Assembly: GCF_013359725.1 (NCBI RefSeq)
Contig: NZ_JABFMW010000036.1
Coordinates: 1 to 38,028, forward strand
DNA: 38,028 nt
Source: Pseudarthrobacter sp. C4D7
GTDB taxonomy: Bacteria > Actinomycetota > Actinomycetes > Actinomycetales > Micrococcaceae
Reading direction: 5' to 3'
This document shows, in pieces, positions 7,475-16,203 of the stretch. Below the pieces are notes generated by a model that saw only the letters and a program-made list of their open reading frames with translations, did no database searches and had not been told where the DNA came from. Each line of letters opens with the position of its first letter. The first letter of the stretch is position 1. Made by a program: the position numbers and the translations under genes.

Positions 7475-9532
7475 TTAGGAAGCGTCGGCACCCAGCCTGG
7501 TCAGCGCGGCAAGCGCCTTGGTGCGGTCGGTGGTGGCCCAGAACGGCGGCAGGGCGCCGCGCAGGAAACCCGCATAGCGTTCAGTGGCGAGGCGGGAGTC
7601 CAGGACTGCCACCACCCCCTTGTCTCCGGTGGACCGGATCAGCCGGCCGGCACCCTGGGCCAGCCGGATGGCAGCGTGGGTAGCGGACACGGACATGAAG
7701 CCGTTGCCGCCCGCCTGCGCCACGGCGCGCGAACGCGCCGTCATCAGGGGATCATCGGGCCGCGGGAACGGGATGCGGTCGATGACCACCAGCCGGCAGG
7801 ATCCGCCGGGAACGTCCACGCCCTGCCACAGGGACATGGTCCCGAACAGGCACGTGTCCGGTTCGTCGGCGAACTGCTTGACCAGGGCCGTCATGGTGGA
7901 CTCGCCCTGGCACAGAACAGTCATGTCTAGCTTGGGTCGGAGGGCCTCTGCCGCTTCCTCGGCAGCCCGCCGCGAGGAGAACAAACACAAGGCTCCCCCG
8001 CCGGAAGCAGTGATGAGCGCTTCGAGTTCTTCCAGGGCCTCCGGGGAGACGCCGCGGCCGGGCTTGGGCAGGTGGCCGGCCACGTAGAGGATGCCCTGTT
8101 TGGGGTAGTCGAAGGGTGAGCCAACGTCCACGCCCGTCCAACTGGGCGCGCCGTCGCCGAGCAGGCCCAAGCCGCCGGCCGCCGGTTCAAAGGCGGACCC
8201 GATGGCCAGGGTGGCCGAGGTCAACACCACTGTATGGTCTGCGAAAAGGCCCTCGCGCAGCCTTCCGGCGACGGAGAGAGGCGCGATGTTGATCAGTACC
8301 GGTGCGCTGTCATCAGGCTGTGAGTAACCCTGGCCTGGGTCGAAGGTGCTGGCGCGGGAGAACCACACGACTTCACGGTTTTCCCGGGCGGCGATCAGCC
8401 GCTCGCACAGTTCCAGGATGAGCATGAGGCGCGACCGTGCCAACTGCCGCCCGCCGTCGGCCGTGGTGTTGCTGTCCCCCTTGGAGTCGGACAACGCCGC
8501 CCGGCACGCTTCGCGCAGCTGGTCAACGCAGTCAAGCAGCTCATCATTCAGGCCATTGGGGAGCAGGCCGCTGGGCGCGCCCGCGAGGGCCATTTCCAGG
8601 TTGGCAGCAGCGGCATTCAGGGCGTCAACGGTGATGGCGGTATGTTTGCGTGCGCCTGAAGCGGCCGCGTGGACCATGGCTACGGAGAGCTGCCCGGACA
8701 CGGCTCCGGTGACGCGGTCCTGCAGCTCATGAGCCTCATCCACCACCACAACGTCGTATTCCGGCAGGACGGCGAGCCCTTCGAAGGCGCTGACGGCCAG
8801 CATGGCGTGGTTGGTCACCACCACGTCCGCCTCCGCAGCATCCTGCCGGGCGAGTTCGCTGAAGCATTCGGCAGCCATGGGGCATTTTTGCGCCCCCAGG
8901 CACTCCATGGATGTGACGGACACCTGGCGCCAGGCACGGTCGGTCACGCCGGGCAGGAGTTCGTCGCGGTCGCCGGTGGCCGTCTTTTCGGCCCATTCGC
9001 GCAGCCGCACCACTTCCTTGCCCAGTTGCGAGGAGGGCCCGCCCACGGACGCGGCGAAATGCGGGACGCTGGTGTCCTCCCCGAGCGAGAAGAGCTGCCC
9101 TTCCGACGGTTCCTCGGACGGGAAGCCACCCTCCAGCTTGTGCCGGCACACGTAGTTGGACCGGCCTTTGACCAGGGCAACCTTGACTGGCCGGTCCAGG
9201 GCCGGGGTGATGTTTTTCAGGAGCCGGGGCAGGTCCCGGCCTACGATCTGCGTCTGGAGTGCCAGCGTCGCCGTCGAAACGAGGGCCGGCTTGTTGCTTT
9301 CCAGGGCATGGGCGATCAGCGGAACCAGGTAGGCCAGGGACTTGCCGGTGCCGGTGCCGGCCTGGACTAGCAGGTGGTTGCCGGTTTCGATCGCCCTGGC
9401 CACCTGGCGGGCCATTTCATGTTGTCCGGTGCGGCTTTGTCCGCCCATGCCGGCGACGGCGCGGTCGAGCAGTTCAATGACGAACTGCTCGCCGGCCGTC
9501 TGCGCGGCTTCGCCGGCCGCGGCCTCAGTCAT
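7475..9532 (-). CDS. dinG: DinG/XPD-type ATP-dependent DNA helicase
   Basis: A 685-residue superfamily-2 helicase. Walker A is AGTGTGKS (58-65) and the DEAH box is at 265-268. Four cysteines (C129, C211, C217, C223) occupy the position of the XPD/DinG 4Fe-4S cluster. C-terminal helicase motifs include LFGTMSLWQGVDVPG and the arginine-rich motif AIRLAQGAGRLIRS. It probably unwinds DNA structures during repair or replication. The ATG (9532) overlaps the hflX stop as ATGACTGA, so it is translated from the hflX mRNA. I see no SOS box of its own, although some dinG genes elsewhere are SOS-induced. Confidence 0.88.
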   Translation of the reverse strand: MTEAAAGEAAQTAGEQFVIELLDRAVAGMGGQSRTGQHEMARQVARAIETGNHLLVQAGTGTGKSLAYLVPLIAHALESNKPALVSTATLALQTQIVGRDLPRLLKNITPALDRPVKVALVKGRSNYVCRHKLEGGFPSEEPSEGQLFSLGEDTSVPHFAASVGGPSSQLGKEVVRLREWAEKTATGDRDELLPGVTDRAWRQVSVTSMECLGAQKCPMAAECFSELARQDAAEADVVVTNHAMLAVSAFEGLAVLPEYDVVVVDEAHELQDRVTGAVSGQLSVAMVHAAASGARKHTAITVDALNAAAANLEMALAGAPSGLLPNGLNDELLDCVDQLREACRAALSDSKGDSNTTADGGRQLARSRLMLILELCERLIAARENREVVWFSRASTFDPGQGYSQPDDSAPVLINIAPLSVAGRLREGLFADHTVVLTSATLAIGSAFEPAAGGLGLLGDGAPSWTGVDVGSPFDYPKQGILYVAGHLPKPGRGVSPEALEELEALITASGGGALCLFSSRRAAEEAAEALRPKLDMTVLCQGESTMTALVKQFADEPDTCLFGTMSLWQGVDVPGGSCRLVVIDRIPFPRPDDPLMTARSRAVAQAGGNGFMSVSATHAAIRLAQGAGRLIRSTGDKGVVAVLDSRLATERYAGFLRGALPPFWATTDRTKALAALTRLGADAS

Positions 9533-11102
9533 TGACGACGAAGGGTTCCAGTTCGGACGCCAGGCCCTCCCGGACCATCACCGCGGCCCGGGTACCTTCC
9601 GCAACGTGGTCGAGGCTGAGGATCTCGGCGTCGGACTCGTGCAGCTTGCTGATCAGGTTCCCCCGGTCATAGGGAATGAGCAGCTCCATCTTCACGGATG
9701 GCCGGGGAATCGACTCGCTGATGGCTTTCAGCAGTTCAGGAATACCCTCCCCGGTCCGGGCAGAAACCACCACGTGCCGCGGCTCGCGCTGCTTCAACCG
9801 TTCCACCACGAAGGGATCGGCCGCATCGGCCTTGTTCAGGACGATGATCTCCGGAACCTTGCGTGCGTCGACCTCGCTGAAGACCTTCCGGACTGCAGCG
9901 ATCTGGCCTTCCGGATCGGGGTGCGAAACGTCCACCACGTGCAGGATGAGGTCCGAGTCGGCCACCTCTTCGAGGGTGGAGCGGAAGGCTTCCACCAGCT
10001 GGGTTGGCAGCGACCTCACGAACCCAACGGTGTCGGCCAGGGTGTATCCCAGACCATCAGCGGTTTCGGCTTTGCGGACGGTGGGGTCAAGGGTGGCGAA
10101 CAGCGCGTTCTCCACCAGGACTCCAGCGTCGGTGAGCCGGTTGAGCAGCGAGGACTTGCCGGCGTTGGTGTACCCGGCGATAGCCACGGAGGGCACTTCA
10201 TTACGACGGCGGTTGGCCCGCTTGGTCTCGCGTGCCGGCTTCATCGCGGCGATTTCGCGCCGCAGCTTGGCCATGCGGGTACGGATCCGGCGCCGGTCCA
10301 GTTCGATCTTGGTTTCACCGGGCCCACGGGAGCCCATGCCGGCTGCGGCGCCGCCAACCTGGCCACCGGCCTGGCGGGACATCGACTCGCCCCAGCCGCG
10401 CAGGCGGGGAAGCAGGTATTCCAGCTGTGCCAGTTCCACCTGGGCCTTGCCCTCGCGGCTCTTGGCATGCTGGGCGAAGATGTCCAGGATCAGGCCTGTG
10501 CGGTCGATGACCTTGACCTTGACGATGTCTTCGAGGCCTCGGCGTTGGGACGGAGCCAGTTCTGCGTCCACCACCACGGTGTCCGCGCCGGTGGACATGA
10601 CGATGTCCTTCAGCTCCTGGGCTTTGCCGGAGCCCAGGAAAGTGCCGGGGTCAGGCTTGTCACGGCGCTGCACCAAACCGTCAAGGACCTCCGAGCCGGC
10701 AGTCTCGGCCAGGGCGGCCAGCTCACGCAGCGAGTTTTCGGCGTCGGCGAGCGTTCCTTCTGACCAGAGCCCGGCCAGGACGACGCGCTCGAGGCGCAGC
10801 TGCCGGTATTCGACTTCAGTGACGTCTTCAAGCTCGGTGGACAGGCCTGCCCGCCGGCGCAGTGCGCGGCGTTCCTCGAGGTCCTGCTGGTCGCCGTCGT
10901 ACGTGGAATGTTCCTCGTCCAGCCGGGAGATGGCCTGTGCCTTGCCAAGCATGGCCTTGCCTCCGCCGCCTTCACCGCCGGACGTGCTGGGGTCTTTGGC
11001 GGGAACGTCCTTGGCGAGGATCCGGTCGATAACAGCCTGGATCTCCTGCGGACTCATGTCCTGGGCGGCTGGATCGGAACCGGTGTTGGGCTGGCTGGTC
11101 AT
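9525..11102 (-). CDS. hflX: Ribosome-associated GTPase HflX
   Basis: A 525-residue HflX GTPase, which binds and splits stalled ribosomes. The HflX-specific domain runs from about 100 to 300 and includes RGPGETKIELDRRRIRTRM. The G domain has G1 GYTNAGKS (310-317), G3 DTVGFVRSLP and G4 NKAD. The first 60 residues are a variable extension. The ATG at 11102 has AAAGGAG four bases upstream and a plausible -10 (TATTCT, 11135-11130). An in-frame ATG at 11192 also has a good AGGAG, but the intervening 90 bases show poor GC bias at third positions, so I prefer the shorter form. It is translationally coupled to the downstream helicase. Confidence 0.92.
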   Translation of the reverse strand: MTSQPNTGSDPAAQDMSPQEIQAVIDRILAKDVPAKDPSTSGGEGGGGKAMLGKAQAISRLDEEHSTYDGDQQDLEERRALRRRAGLSTELEDVTEVEYRQLRLERVVLAGLWSEGTLADAENSLRELAALAETAGSEVLDGLVQRRDKPDPGTFLGSGKAQELKDIVMSTGADTVVVDAELAPSQRRGLEDIVKVKVIDRTGLILDIFAQHAKSREGKAQVELAQLEYLLPRLRGWGESMSRQAGGQVGGAAAGMGSRGPGETKIELDRRRIRTRMAKLRREIAAMKPARETKRANRRRNEVPSVAIAGYTNAGKSSLLNRLTDAGVLVENALFATLDPTVRKAETADGLGYTLADTVGFVRSLPTQLVEAFRSTLEEVADSDLILHVVDVSHPDPEGQIAAVRKVFSEVDARKVPEIIVLNKADAADPFVVERLKQREPRHVVVSARTGEGIPELLKAISESIPRPSVKMELLIPYDRGNLISKLHESDAEILSLDHVAEGTRAAVMVREGLASELEPFVVND

Positions 11103-11538
11103 GGTCTCCTTTGAAGATTCGGCAGTTCCAGAATAGTGCTGGTTGGTGGAATGGTGGTAAGTATTCGCGCTGGGCTGACGGCCTGCGGTCATGCAGTACT
11201 CCTGGTTGTTCGCCGCCGGCTGCGATGCCGGGGCTCGGATGCCGCGTTTGGAACGGCGGCAGGGCTCAAATGGGCCGGAGCATGGCGGGAAGTGCAGCAT
11301 TGGGCTGACTTTCGAGTTTGTCCGGCGGCCGGGCAGACGGTGTGGTCTGGGCCGGTGCGCAGAGCGGAAGGCATGAAAACCTGCATCGCTGCGGGACGGG
11401 CTGTCGCTGGAGGACAGGGTGCGGGACGGGCGTGGCCCATGCCGGCTACTCGAAGATCAGGAACATGCCCTCCAGCGTAGCAGAGCGCCCAAGCCCCGGT
11501 TTCCCATTACGCTGCAGGGGGAACTACTCTGGCCAGTT
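11103..11538. promoter_or_regulatory. Divergent intergenic region of hflX and the methyltransferase
   Basis: A 436-bp region with no convincing gene longer than 60 codons. Near hflX a minus-strand -10 candidate TATTCT lies at 11135-11130. Further upstream on the minus strand, TACGCT is followed seven bases later by a six-residue ORF, MFLIFE (11466-11446), which could be a leader peptide. On the plus strand a TACTCT box (11525-11530) lies eight bases before the methyltransferase ATG. Confidence 0.4.
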
Positions 11539-12162
11539 ATGGAGTCCGCACACTATTTCAGCACGTCCCCTGCCGGCCCCTTTACCCGGAAGCCGCTGAC
11601 GGTGGACCTGGCCGGTGCGACCCGGCAGCTCCAGACCTCCTCGGGCATCTTCAGCCCCGATGGCATCGACAAGGGAACCGCGGTGCTCCTGTCCGAAGTT
11701 CCGGCCCCGCATCCCCAGGGCAACCTGCTGGATATCGGGTGCGGCTGGGGTCCGGTGGCACTCACCATGGCCCTGTTGGCCCCCGGCTCAAAGGTCTACG
11801 CCGTGGACGTCAACGAACGCTGCATTGCCCTGACCAATGAGAATGCCGCAGCGCTGGGGCTCGCCAACGTCGCCGCAAGCACCCCCGAGGCCGTGGATCC
11901 GGACGTCCGCTTCGACACCATCTGGTCCAACCCGCCCATCAGGATCGGGAAGGACGAGCTGCACGCCCTGCTCACCTTGTGGCTGCCGCGCCTGGCTGAG
12001 GGCGGAACGGCATGGCTGGTGGTGCAGAAGAACCTGGGCTCCGATTCCCTTCAGCGCTGGCTGGCTGCCGAACTGGACAGCTCCTTCACCGTGACCCGGG
12101 AGTCCACGTCCAAGTCCTTCCGCATCCTGAAGGTCAGGAAAGAGTCCCGCTCGCCACAATGA
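11539..12162 (+). CDS. RsmC-like class I SAM-dependent methyltransferase
   Basis: A 207-residue single-domain methyltransferase. Motif I is LDIGCGWGP (64-72), the acidic end of beta-2 is YAVDVNE (87-93), and motif IV is SNPPIR (130-135), typical of MTS-domain enzymes that modify exocyclic amines. RsmC methylates G1207 of 16S rRNA; this protein matches the catalytic half only, as is usual in actinobacteria. The start ATG at 11539 begins the conserved MESAHYFS segment; the only purine-rich sequence (GGGGGAA) is too far upstream, and a TACTCT box eight bases before the ATG hints at a near-leaderless mRNA. Its 3' end overlaps the convergent dapF by 29 bp. Confidence 0.8.
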   Translation: MESAHYFSTSPAGPFTRKPLTVDLAGATRQLQTSSGIFSPDGIDKGTAVLLSEVPAPHPQGNLLDIGCGWGPVALTMALLAPGSKVYAVDVNERCIALTNENAAALGLANVAASTPEAVDPDVRFDTIWSNPPIRIGKDELHALLTLWLPRLAEGGTAWLVVQKNLGSDSLQRWLAAELDSSFTVTRESTSKSFRILKVRKESRSPQ

Positions 12163-13078
12163 CCGCCGGGCCGCTGAGCTCCACATGCTCGTGGCCGGCC
12201 GGGCCGGCGAAGAACTTCACACCCACCACTCCGCCGGGAACGTGGACGCGCCAGGCGTCGGGCGCTTCAGCCCCCGCCCAGTGCCTGATGGCGACGGCGG
12301 CAGCACAGGCACCCGTGCCGCAGGACTGGGTCTCCCCCACGCCGCGCTCGTGGACCCGCATGGTCACGGATCCCACGCCCTCATGGACCAGCGGTTCTGC
12401 CGGGACCACGAATTCGACGTTGGTCCCGTTGGCCGGGACCGGATCGACCTGTGGAGCGGTGAAGAGACGAAGGCCCGTGAGCTCTGCGGGTTCGGCGAGG
12501 GCCACCACCGTGTGGGGGTTGCCCATGCTCACGGAGAGGGCCGGCCGCGCAACCTCCAGCCCGTCGGCGGTGACAAGGGAATCCATGGCCTTGGCGCTGG
12601 CTTCACCGGGGAAAATGAACTCCCAGGGGCCCATGTCCACGGCGTACCCGTCTCCGGTCCTGACTACTGTTTTGACGCCGCCGCGCGTTCCAATGGTGAG
12701 CGAACCGCCGTCGGGCAGGTCGATCAGGCCCTCGGTCCGGAGGAAGTGGACGAAGACCCGGACCCCGTTGCCGCACATTTCGGACAGGGAGCCGTCAGCG
12801 TTGCGGTAGTCCATGAACCACTCAGCGTCCGGCACTCCGGCGAGCAGTTCGCGGCCCTCCGGCAGAAAGCGGGACGGCACGGCCCGGATGAGGCCGTCGG
12901 CCCCGATCCCCCGGTGCCTGTCGCACAGTGCGGCGGCCTGGTCCGCATCGATACCATTCGTGCCCTCGGGATCGGCTACCAGGACGAAGTCGTTGCCCGT
13001 ACCGTGCCCCTTGGAAAAGCGGAGCCCGCTCAGTGTGCGGAGGGCGGGTCCGGTGGTTTCTGCGGGGGTAGCATTCAT
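12134..13078 (-). CDS. dapF: Diaminopimelate epimerase DapF
   Basis: A 314-residue enzyme that epimerises LL- to meso-diaminopimelate for lysine and peptidoglycan. Both active-site cysteines are present: C102 in MCGNGVRVF and C253 in QSCGTGACAAA. The N-terminal substrate motif is KGHGTGNDFVL. The start at 13078 (MNATPAETTG) gives the usual length. An in-frame GTG at 13132 would overlap the end of miaA and add 18 low-complexity residues. It lies 44 bp after miaA on the same strand, so it is probably at the end of the recA-recX-miaB-miaA run. Its tail overlaps the opposite-strand methyltransferase by 29 bp. Confidence 0.94.
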   Translation of the reverse strand: MNATPAETTGPALRTLSGLRFSKGHGTGNDFVLVADPEGTNGIDADQAAALCDRHRGIGADGLIRAVPSRFLPEGRELLAGVPDAEWFMDYRNADGSLSEMCGNGVRVFVHFLRTEGLIDLPDGGSLTIGTRGGVKTVVRTGDGYAVDMGPWEFIFPGEASAKAMDSLVTADGLEVARPALSVSMGNPHTVVALAEPAELTGLRLFTAPQVDPVPANGTNVEFVVPAEPLVHEGVGSVTMRVHERGVGETQSCGTGACAAAVAIRHWAGAEAPDAWRVHVPGGVVGVKFFAGPAGHEHVELSGPAVIVASGTLS

Positions 13079-13122
13079 GCTCCCAAGCGTAGCGGCGGAT
13101 GCGGCCGCCCCTGAAACCGCAG

Positions 13123-14019
13123 CTACCGGCACAACTCCGAGGCCTTGTTGACGAGTTCCGGGTCCTGCCAGTCCAGCCAGGCGATACGGGGGTCGGCGCG
13201 GAACCAGGTCAACTGCCGCCGGGCAAACTTCCGGGTGGCAGCGATGGTTTCCTCCGCGGCCGCTTCAACCGACGAAGTACCGTCAATGACCTGCAGGAAC
13301 TGTGAGTAGCCCAAGGCACGGGAGGCTGTCCTGCCGCGGCGCAGTCCCAGGGCATCGAGCGTCCGGACCTCGTCCAGCAGCCCCTCGTCCACCATCCGGT
13401 GCACCCGTGCGGCCAGCCGGCCCCTCAGGACCTCGCGGTCCACGCCCAGGCCCACCTGGATGGCCGGCTGATGGTACTCACGCACGGGCATAAAGGAACT
13501 GAACGGGCGCCCGGTGAGTTCGTGGACCTCCAGGGCCCGGATGATGCGCCGGGCATCGGAGAGCCGGGTGGCTGATGTGGGATCCACCGTCCGCAGCCGT
13601 GCCAGAAGCGCGCCGGTGCCACGTTCCGCATGCTCCGCCTCAAGCCGGGCCCTCAGTGCGGGGTCAGTCCCCGGAAACTCCAGGACGTCCAGGGCAGCCC
13701 GGACGTACAGCCCGGAGCCCCCTGCCAGGATGGCCCGCCTGCCCCGTCGATGGATGTCGTCGATGGTTTCGCGTGCCTGGGCCTGGAAGTCGGAAACGCT
13801 GGCTTCCTCGGTCACGTCCAGGATGTCCAGGAGATGGTGCGGCACTCCCCTGCGTTCGGCCACCGTGATTTTGGCGGTGCCGATGTCCATGCCGCGGTAG
13901 AACTGCATGGCATCGGCGTTGATGACCTCGCCGTCCAAGGCGAGGGCAAGGTTCACGGCAAGGTCTGACTTGCCGGAGCCGGTAGGACCGACGACGGCGA
14001 TGACCGGCGGGGCAGCCAC
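13123..14019 (-). CDS. miaA: tRNA dimethylallyltransferase MiaA
   Basis: A 298-residue enzyme that transfers the dimethylallyl group to A37 of tRNAs reading UNN codons. The P-loop VVGPTGSGKS is at 9-18. DAMQFYRGMDIGTAK holds the conserved catalytic aspartate region, and GGSGLYVRA and RRIIRALEV are further family motifs. The start is GTG at 14019, three bases after the miaB stop codon, so the two successive tRNA-A37 modification genes are tightly coupled. The GTG is supported by immediate conservation (AAPPVIAVVG). Confidence 0.95.
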   Translation of the reverse strand: MAAPPVIAVVGPTGSGKSDLAVNLALALDGEVINADAMQFYRGMDIGTAKITVAERRGVPHHLLDILDVTEEASVSDFQAQARETIDDIHRRGRRAILAGGSGLYVRAALDVLEFPGTDPALRARLEAEHAERGTGALLARLRTVDPTSATRLSDARRIIRALEVHELTGRPFSSFMPVREYHQPAIQVGLGVDREVLRGRLAARVHRMVDEGLLDEVRTLDALGLRRGRTASRALGYSQFLQVIDGTSSVEAAAEETIAATRKFARRQLTWFRADPRIAWLDWQDPELVNKASELCR

Positions 14020-14022
14020 GCG

Positions 14023-15579
14023 TCAGCGGGTGCGCAGCGGCAGGGAGGGCATGCCCAGGGAGACGCCCTTCCGCGCCTCTCCGGAACCCGGGGCCGGCGC
14101 GCCGCAGGAGTCGGCCTGGGACCTGTCCCACGCGTCACCCGCCCGCGACCGGCGCAGGCTGTAGTCCTCCAGCGTGGGATCGGCCACCAGGTGGAACGCA
14201 GCAGCTTCGGTGATGGTGACGGTAACGAGGTCCCCTGGCCGCGGGGCGGGAGCACCGTCCGGGACGGAGAAATGGACCAGCCGCTGGTCCTGCGACCGGC
14301 CGGAGAGCCTGTGCGTTTCCTCCGATTTCCGCCCCGACTGGGCGGTCACCATGACTTCGAGCCGGCGGCCCAGCTGCTTCCGGTTCTCCTCCGCCGCGAT
14401 CCTGTCCTGCAGCGCGGTGAGGCGTTCGAAGCGTTCCTGGACCACGGCCTTGGGCAGCTGGTCGGGGAGGTCAGCGGCCGGGGTGCCGGGGCGCTTTGAG
14501 TACTGGAAGGTGAAAGCGGTGGCAAAGCGGGACTTCTCCACCACGTCCAGGGTGGCCTGGAAGTCTTCTTCCGTTTCGCCGGGGAAGCCCACGATGATGT
14601 CGGTGGAAATGGCGGCGTGCGGGATCTTCTCCCGTACCTTGTCCAGGATGCCCAGGAACTTGGTGGACCGGTAGGAGCGCTTCATGTCCCGCAGGATGCG
14701 GTCAGAGCCGGACTGCAGCGGCATGTGCAGCTGCGGCATCACATTGGGTGTCTCCGCCATGGCGTCGATGACGTCGTCGGTGAAAGCGGCCGGGTGCGGG
14801 CTGGTAAAGCGGACGCGTTCCAGCCCTTCGATCTTCCCGCAGGCACGGAGGAGTTTGGAGAAGGCCTGCCGGTCCCCGAACTCGACGCCGTAGGAGTTGA
14901 CGTTCTGGCCAAGCAGGGTGACTTCGATGGCGCCGTCGTCCACGAGTGCTTGGATCTCTGCGAGGATCTCGCCGGGCCGGCGGTCTTTTTCCTTACCCCG
15001 CAGCGCCGGCACAATGCAGAAGGTGCAGGTGTTGTTGCAGCCTACGGAGATGGACACCCATCCCGAGTAGACGGAGTCGCGCTTGGTGGGGAGGGTCGAC
15101 GGGAAGACATCCAGCGATTCCAGGATCTCCAGCTGCGCTTCATTGTTGTGCCGGGCCCGGTCAAGGAGAGCGGGGAGGGCGCCGACGTTATGCGTACCAA
15201 ACACGGCGTCCACCCAGGGCGCCTTCTTGAGGATGGTTTCCCGGTCTTTTTGCGCCAGGCAACCGCCCACGGCGATCTGCATGCCGGGGTTGGCTGCCTT
15301 CACGGGGGCCAGGATGCCAAGGTTGCCGTAGAGCTTGTTGTCCGCGTTTTCCCGGACCGCGCAGGTGTTGAACACCACGACGTCGGCATGTCCGTCCTCT
15401 GCCGGGACGTAGCCCGCCGCCTCCAGCAGGCCGGACATCCGCTCAGAGTCATGGACGTTCATTTGGCAGCCGAAAGTGCGCACCTGATACGTGCGGGCCG
15501 GCATTCCGGGTTGCGGCAGAGCCCCGGCTTCGACGGAAGGGGTGGCGTCGGATTGGGGGGAAGGAATGGTCAAACTCAC
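14023..15579 (-). CDS. miaB: tRNA-2-methylthio-N6-dimethylallyladenosine synthase MiaB
   Basis: A 518-residue radical-SAM methylthiotransferase acting on i6A37 made by MiaA. The N-terminal UPF0004 domain carries the second cluster ligands C38, C73 and C107. The radical-SAM triad is C181, C185 and C188 (CNNTCTFC). The C-terminal TRAM domain spans about 385-465. About 50 residues after TRAM are a variable, low-complexity tail. The start is GTG at 15579, three bases after the recX stop codon. Confidence 0.95.
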   Translation of the reverse strand: MSLTIPSPQSDATPSVEAGALPQPGMPARTYQVRTFGCQMNVHDSERMSGLLEAAGYVPAEDGHADVVVFNTCAVRENADNKLYGNLGILAPVKAANPGMQIAVGGCLAQKDRETILKKAPWVDAVFGTHNVGALPALLDRARHNNEAQLEILESLDVFPSTLPTKRDSVYSGWVSISVGCNNTCTFCIVPALRGKEKDRRPGEILAEIQALVDDGAIEVTLLGQNVNSYGVEFGDRQAFSKLLRACGKIEGLERVRFTSPHPAAFTDDVIDAMAETPNVMPQLHMPLQSGSDRILRDMKRSYRSTKFLGILDKVREKIPHAAISTDIIVGFPGETEEDFQATLDVVEKSRFATAFTFQYSKRPGTPAADLPDQLPKAVVQERFERLTALQDRIAAEENRKQLGRRLEVMVTAQSGRKSEETHRLSGRSQDQRLVHFSVPDGAPAPRPGDLVTVTITEAAAFHLVADPTLEDYSLRRSRAGDAWDRSQADSCGAPAPGSGEARKGVSLGMPSLPLRTR

Positions 15580-15582
15580 CCG

Positions 15583-16200
15583 TTAAGGGTACCGGTTCTG
15601 GAGCTGACCGCTGGCGGGGTCCTGCTGCGAAGCGAGGACTTCGTTGACGATCCGGAACGCCTGGGTGGGCTGGTAGCCCTTTCTGGCCAGCATGGAAGCC
15701 AGGCGGCGAACGGCCTTGTCCCGTTCCCCTGGAGCTGACAGGTCCGTCCAGGGCCGGAGCTTGCGCTCCACCAGGGCACGCGCAGCGGCTTCCTCGTCGG
15801 CGTCCGTCAGTTGTTCGAGCGCTGACGCTGCGGTTTCGCTGTCGATGCCCTTTTCAGCAAGCTCGCGCCGAAGCGCACCCTTGGCCAGCTTCCGGGACTG
15901 GGCGCGGCTCCTGACCCACATGTCAGCGAATTCGGCGTCGTTGATCAGCCGTACTTCCTGGAACTTATCCAGCACTGCCTCTGCAACGTGCTCCGGGATG
16001 TTCCGTTCCGCGAGCTTGCGGGCAAGCTGCAGCCTGCTCTTGGGCGCAGCGGTCAACTGCCGGTACACGATGGCCTGTGCCACCGTGAACGGGTCCGGCT
16101 CGGCATCCACGCCCTGTGGATCCTCGGGAACGTCAAACCCGTCCGGCGCCCCGCTGGAGGGGCTGCCGGGACGGGGTCGCCGTGTACGTGCTCCGGTCAA
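15583..16200 (-). CDS. recX: Regulatory protein RecX
   Basis: A 205-residue RecX-family protein that modulates RecA filaments. Three helical repeats are visible from about residue 40 (AIVYRQLTAAPKSRLQLARKL, INDAEFADMWVRSR, RKGYQPTQAFRIVNEVL). The N-terminal 35 residues are proline- and glycine-rich. The start is uncertain: TTG at 16200 lies three bases after the recA stop codon, while a GTG further in (near residue 31) has a GAGG upstream. It is probably on the recA transcript and so SOS-induced with it. Confidence 0.88.
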   Translation of the reverse strand: MTGARTRRPRPGSPSSGAPDGFDVPEDPQGVDAEPDPFTVAQAIVYRQLTAAPKSRLQLARKLAERNIPEHVAEAVLDKFQEVRLINDAEFADMWVRSRAQSRKLAKGALRRELAEKGIDSETAASALEQLTDADEEAAARALVERKLRPWTDLSAPGERDKAVRRLASMLARKGYQPTQAFRIVNEVLASQQDPASGQLQNRYP

Positions 16201-16203
16201 GGG

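Noticed and set aside
11103..11192. hflX start at ATG 11192 with a good AGGAG site
   Set aside because: Third-position GC falls to near 57 percent over these 30 codons and a -10 candidate lies inside, so it reads as promoter DNA. Not fully excluded.
11189..11440. An 83-codon minus-strand ORF upstream of hflX
   Set aside because: Arg/Pro/Ala-rich, no ribosome binding site, and it overlaps the proposed leader; no family resemblance.
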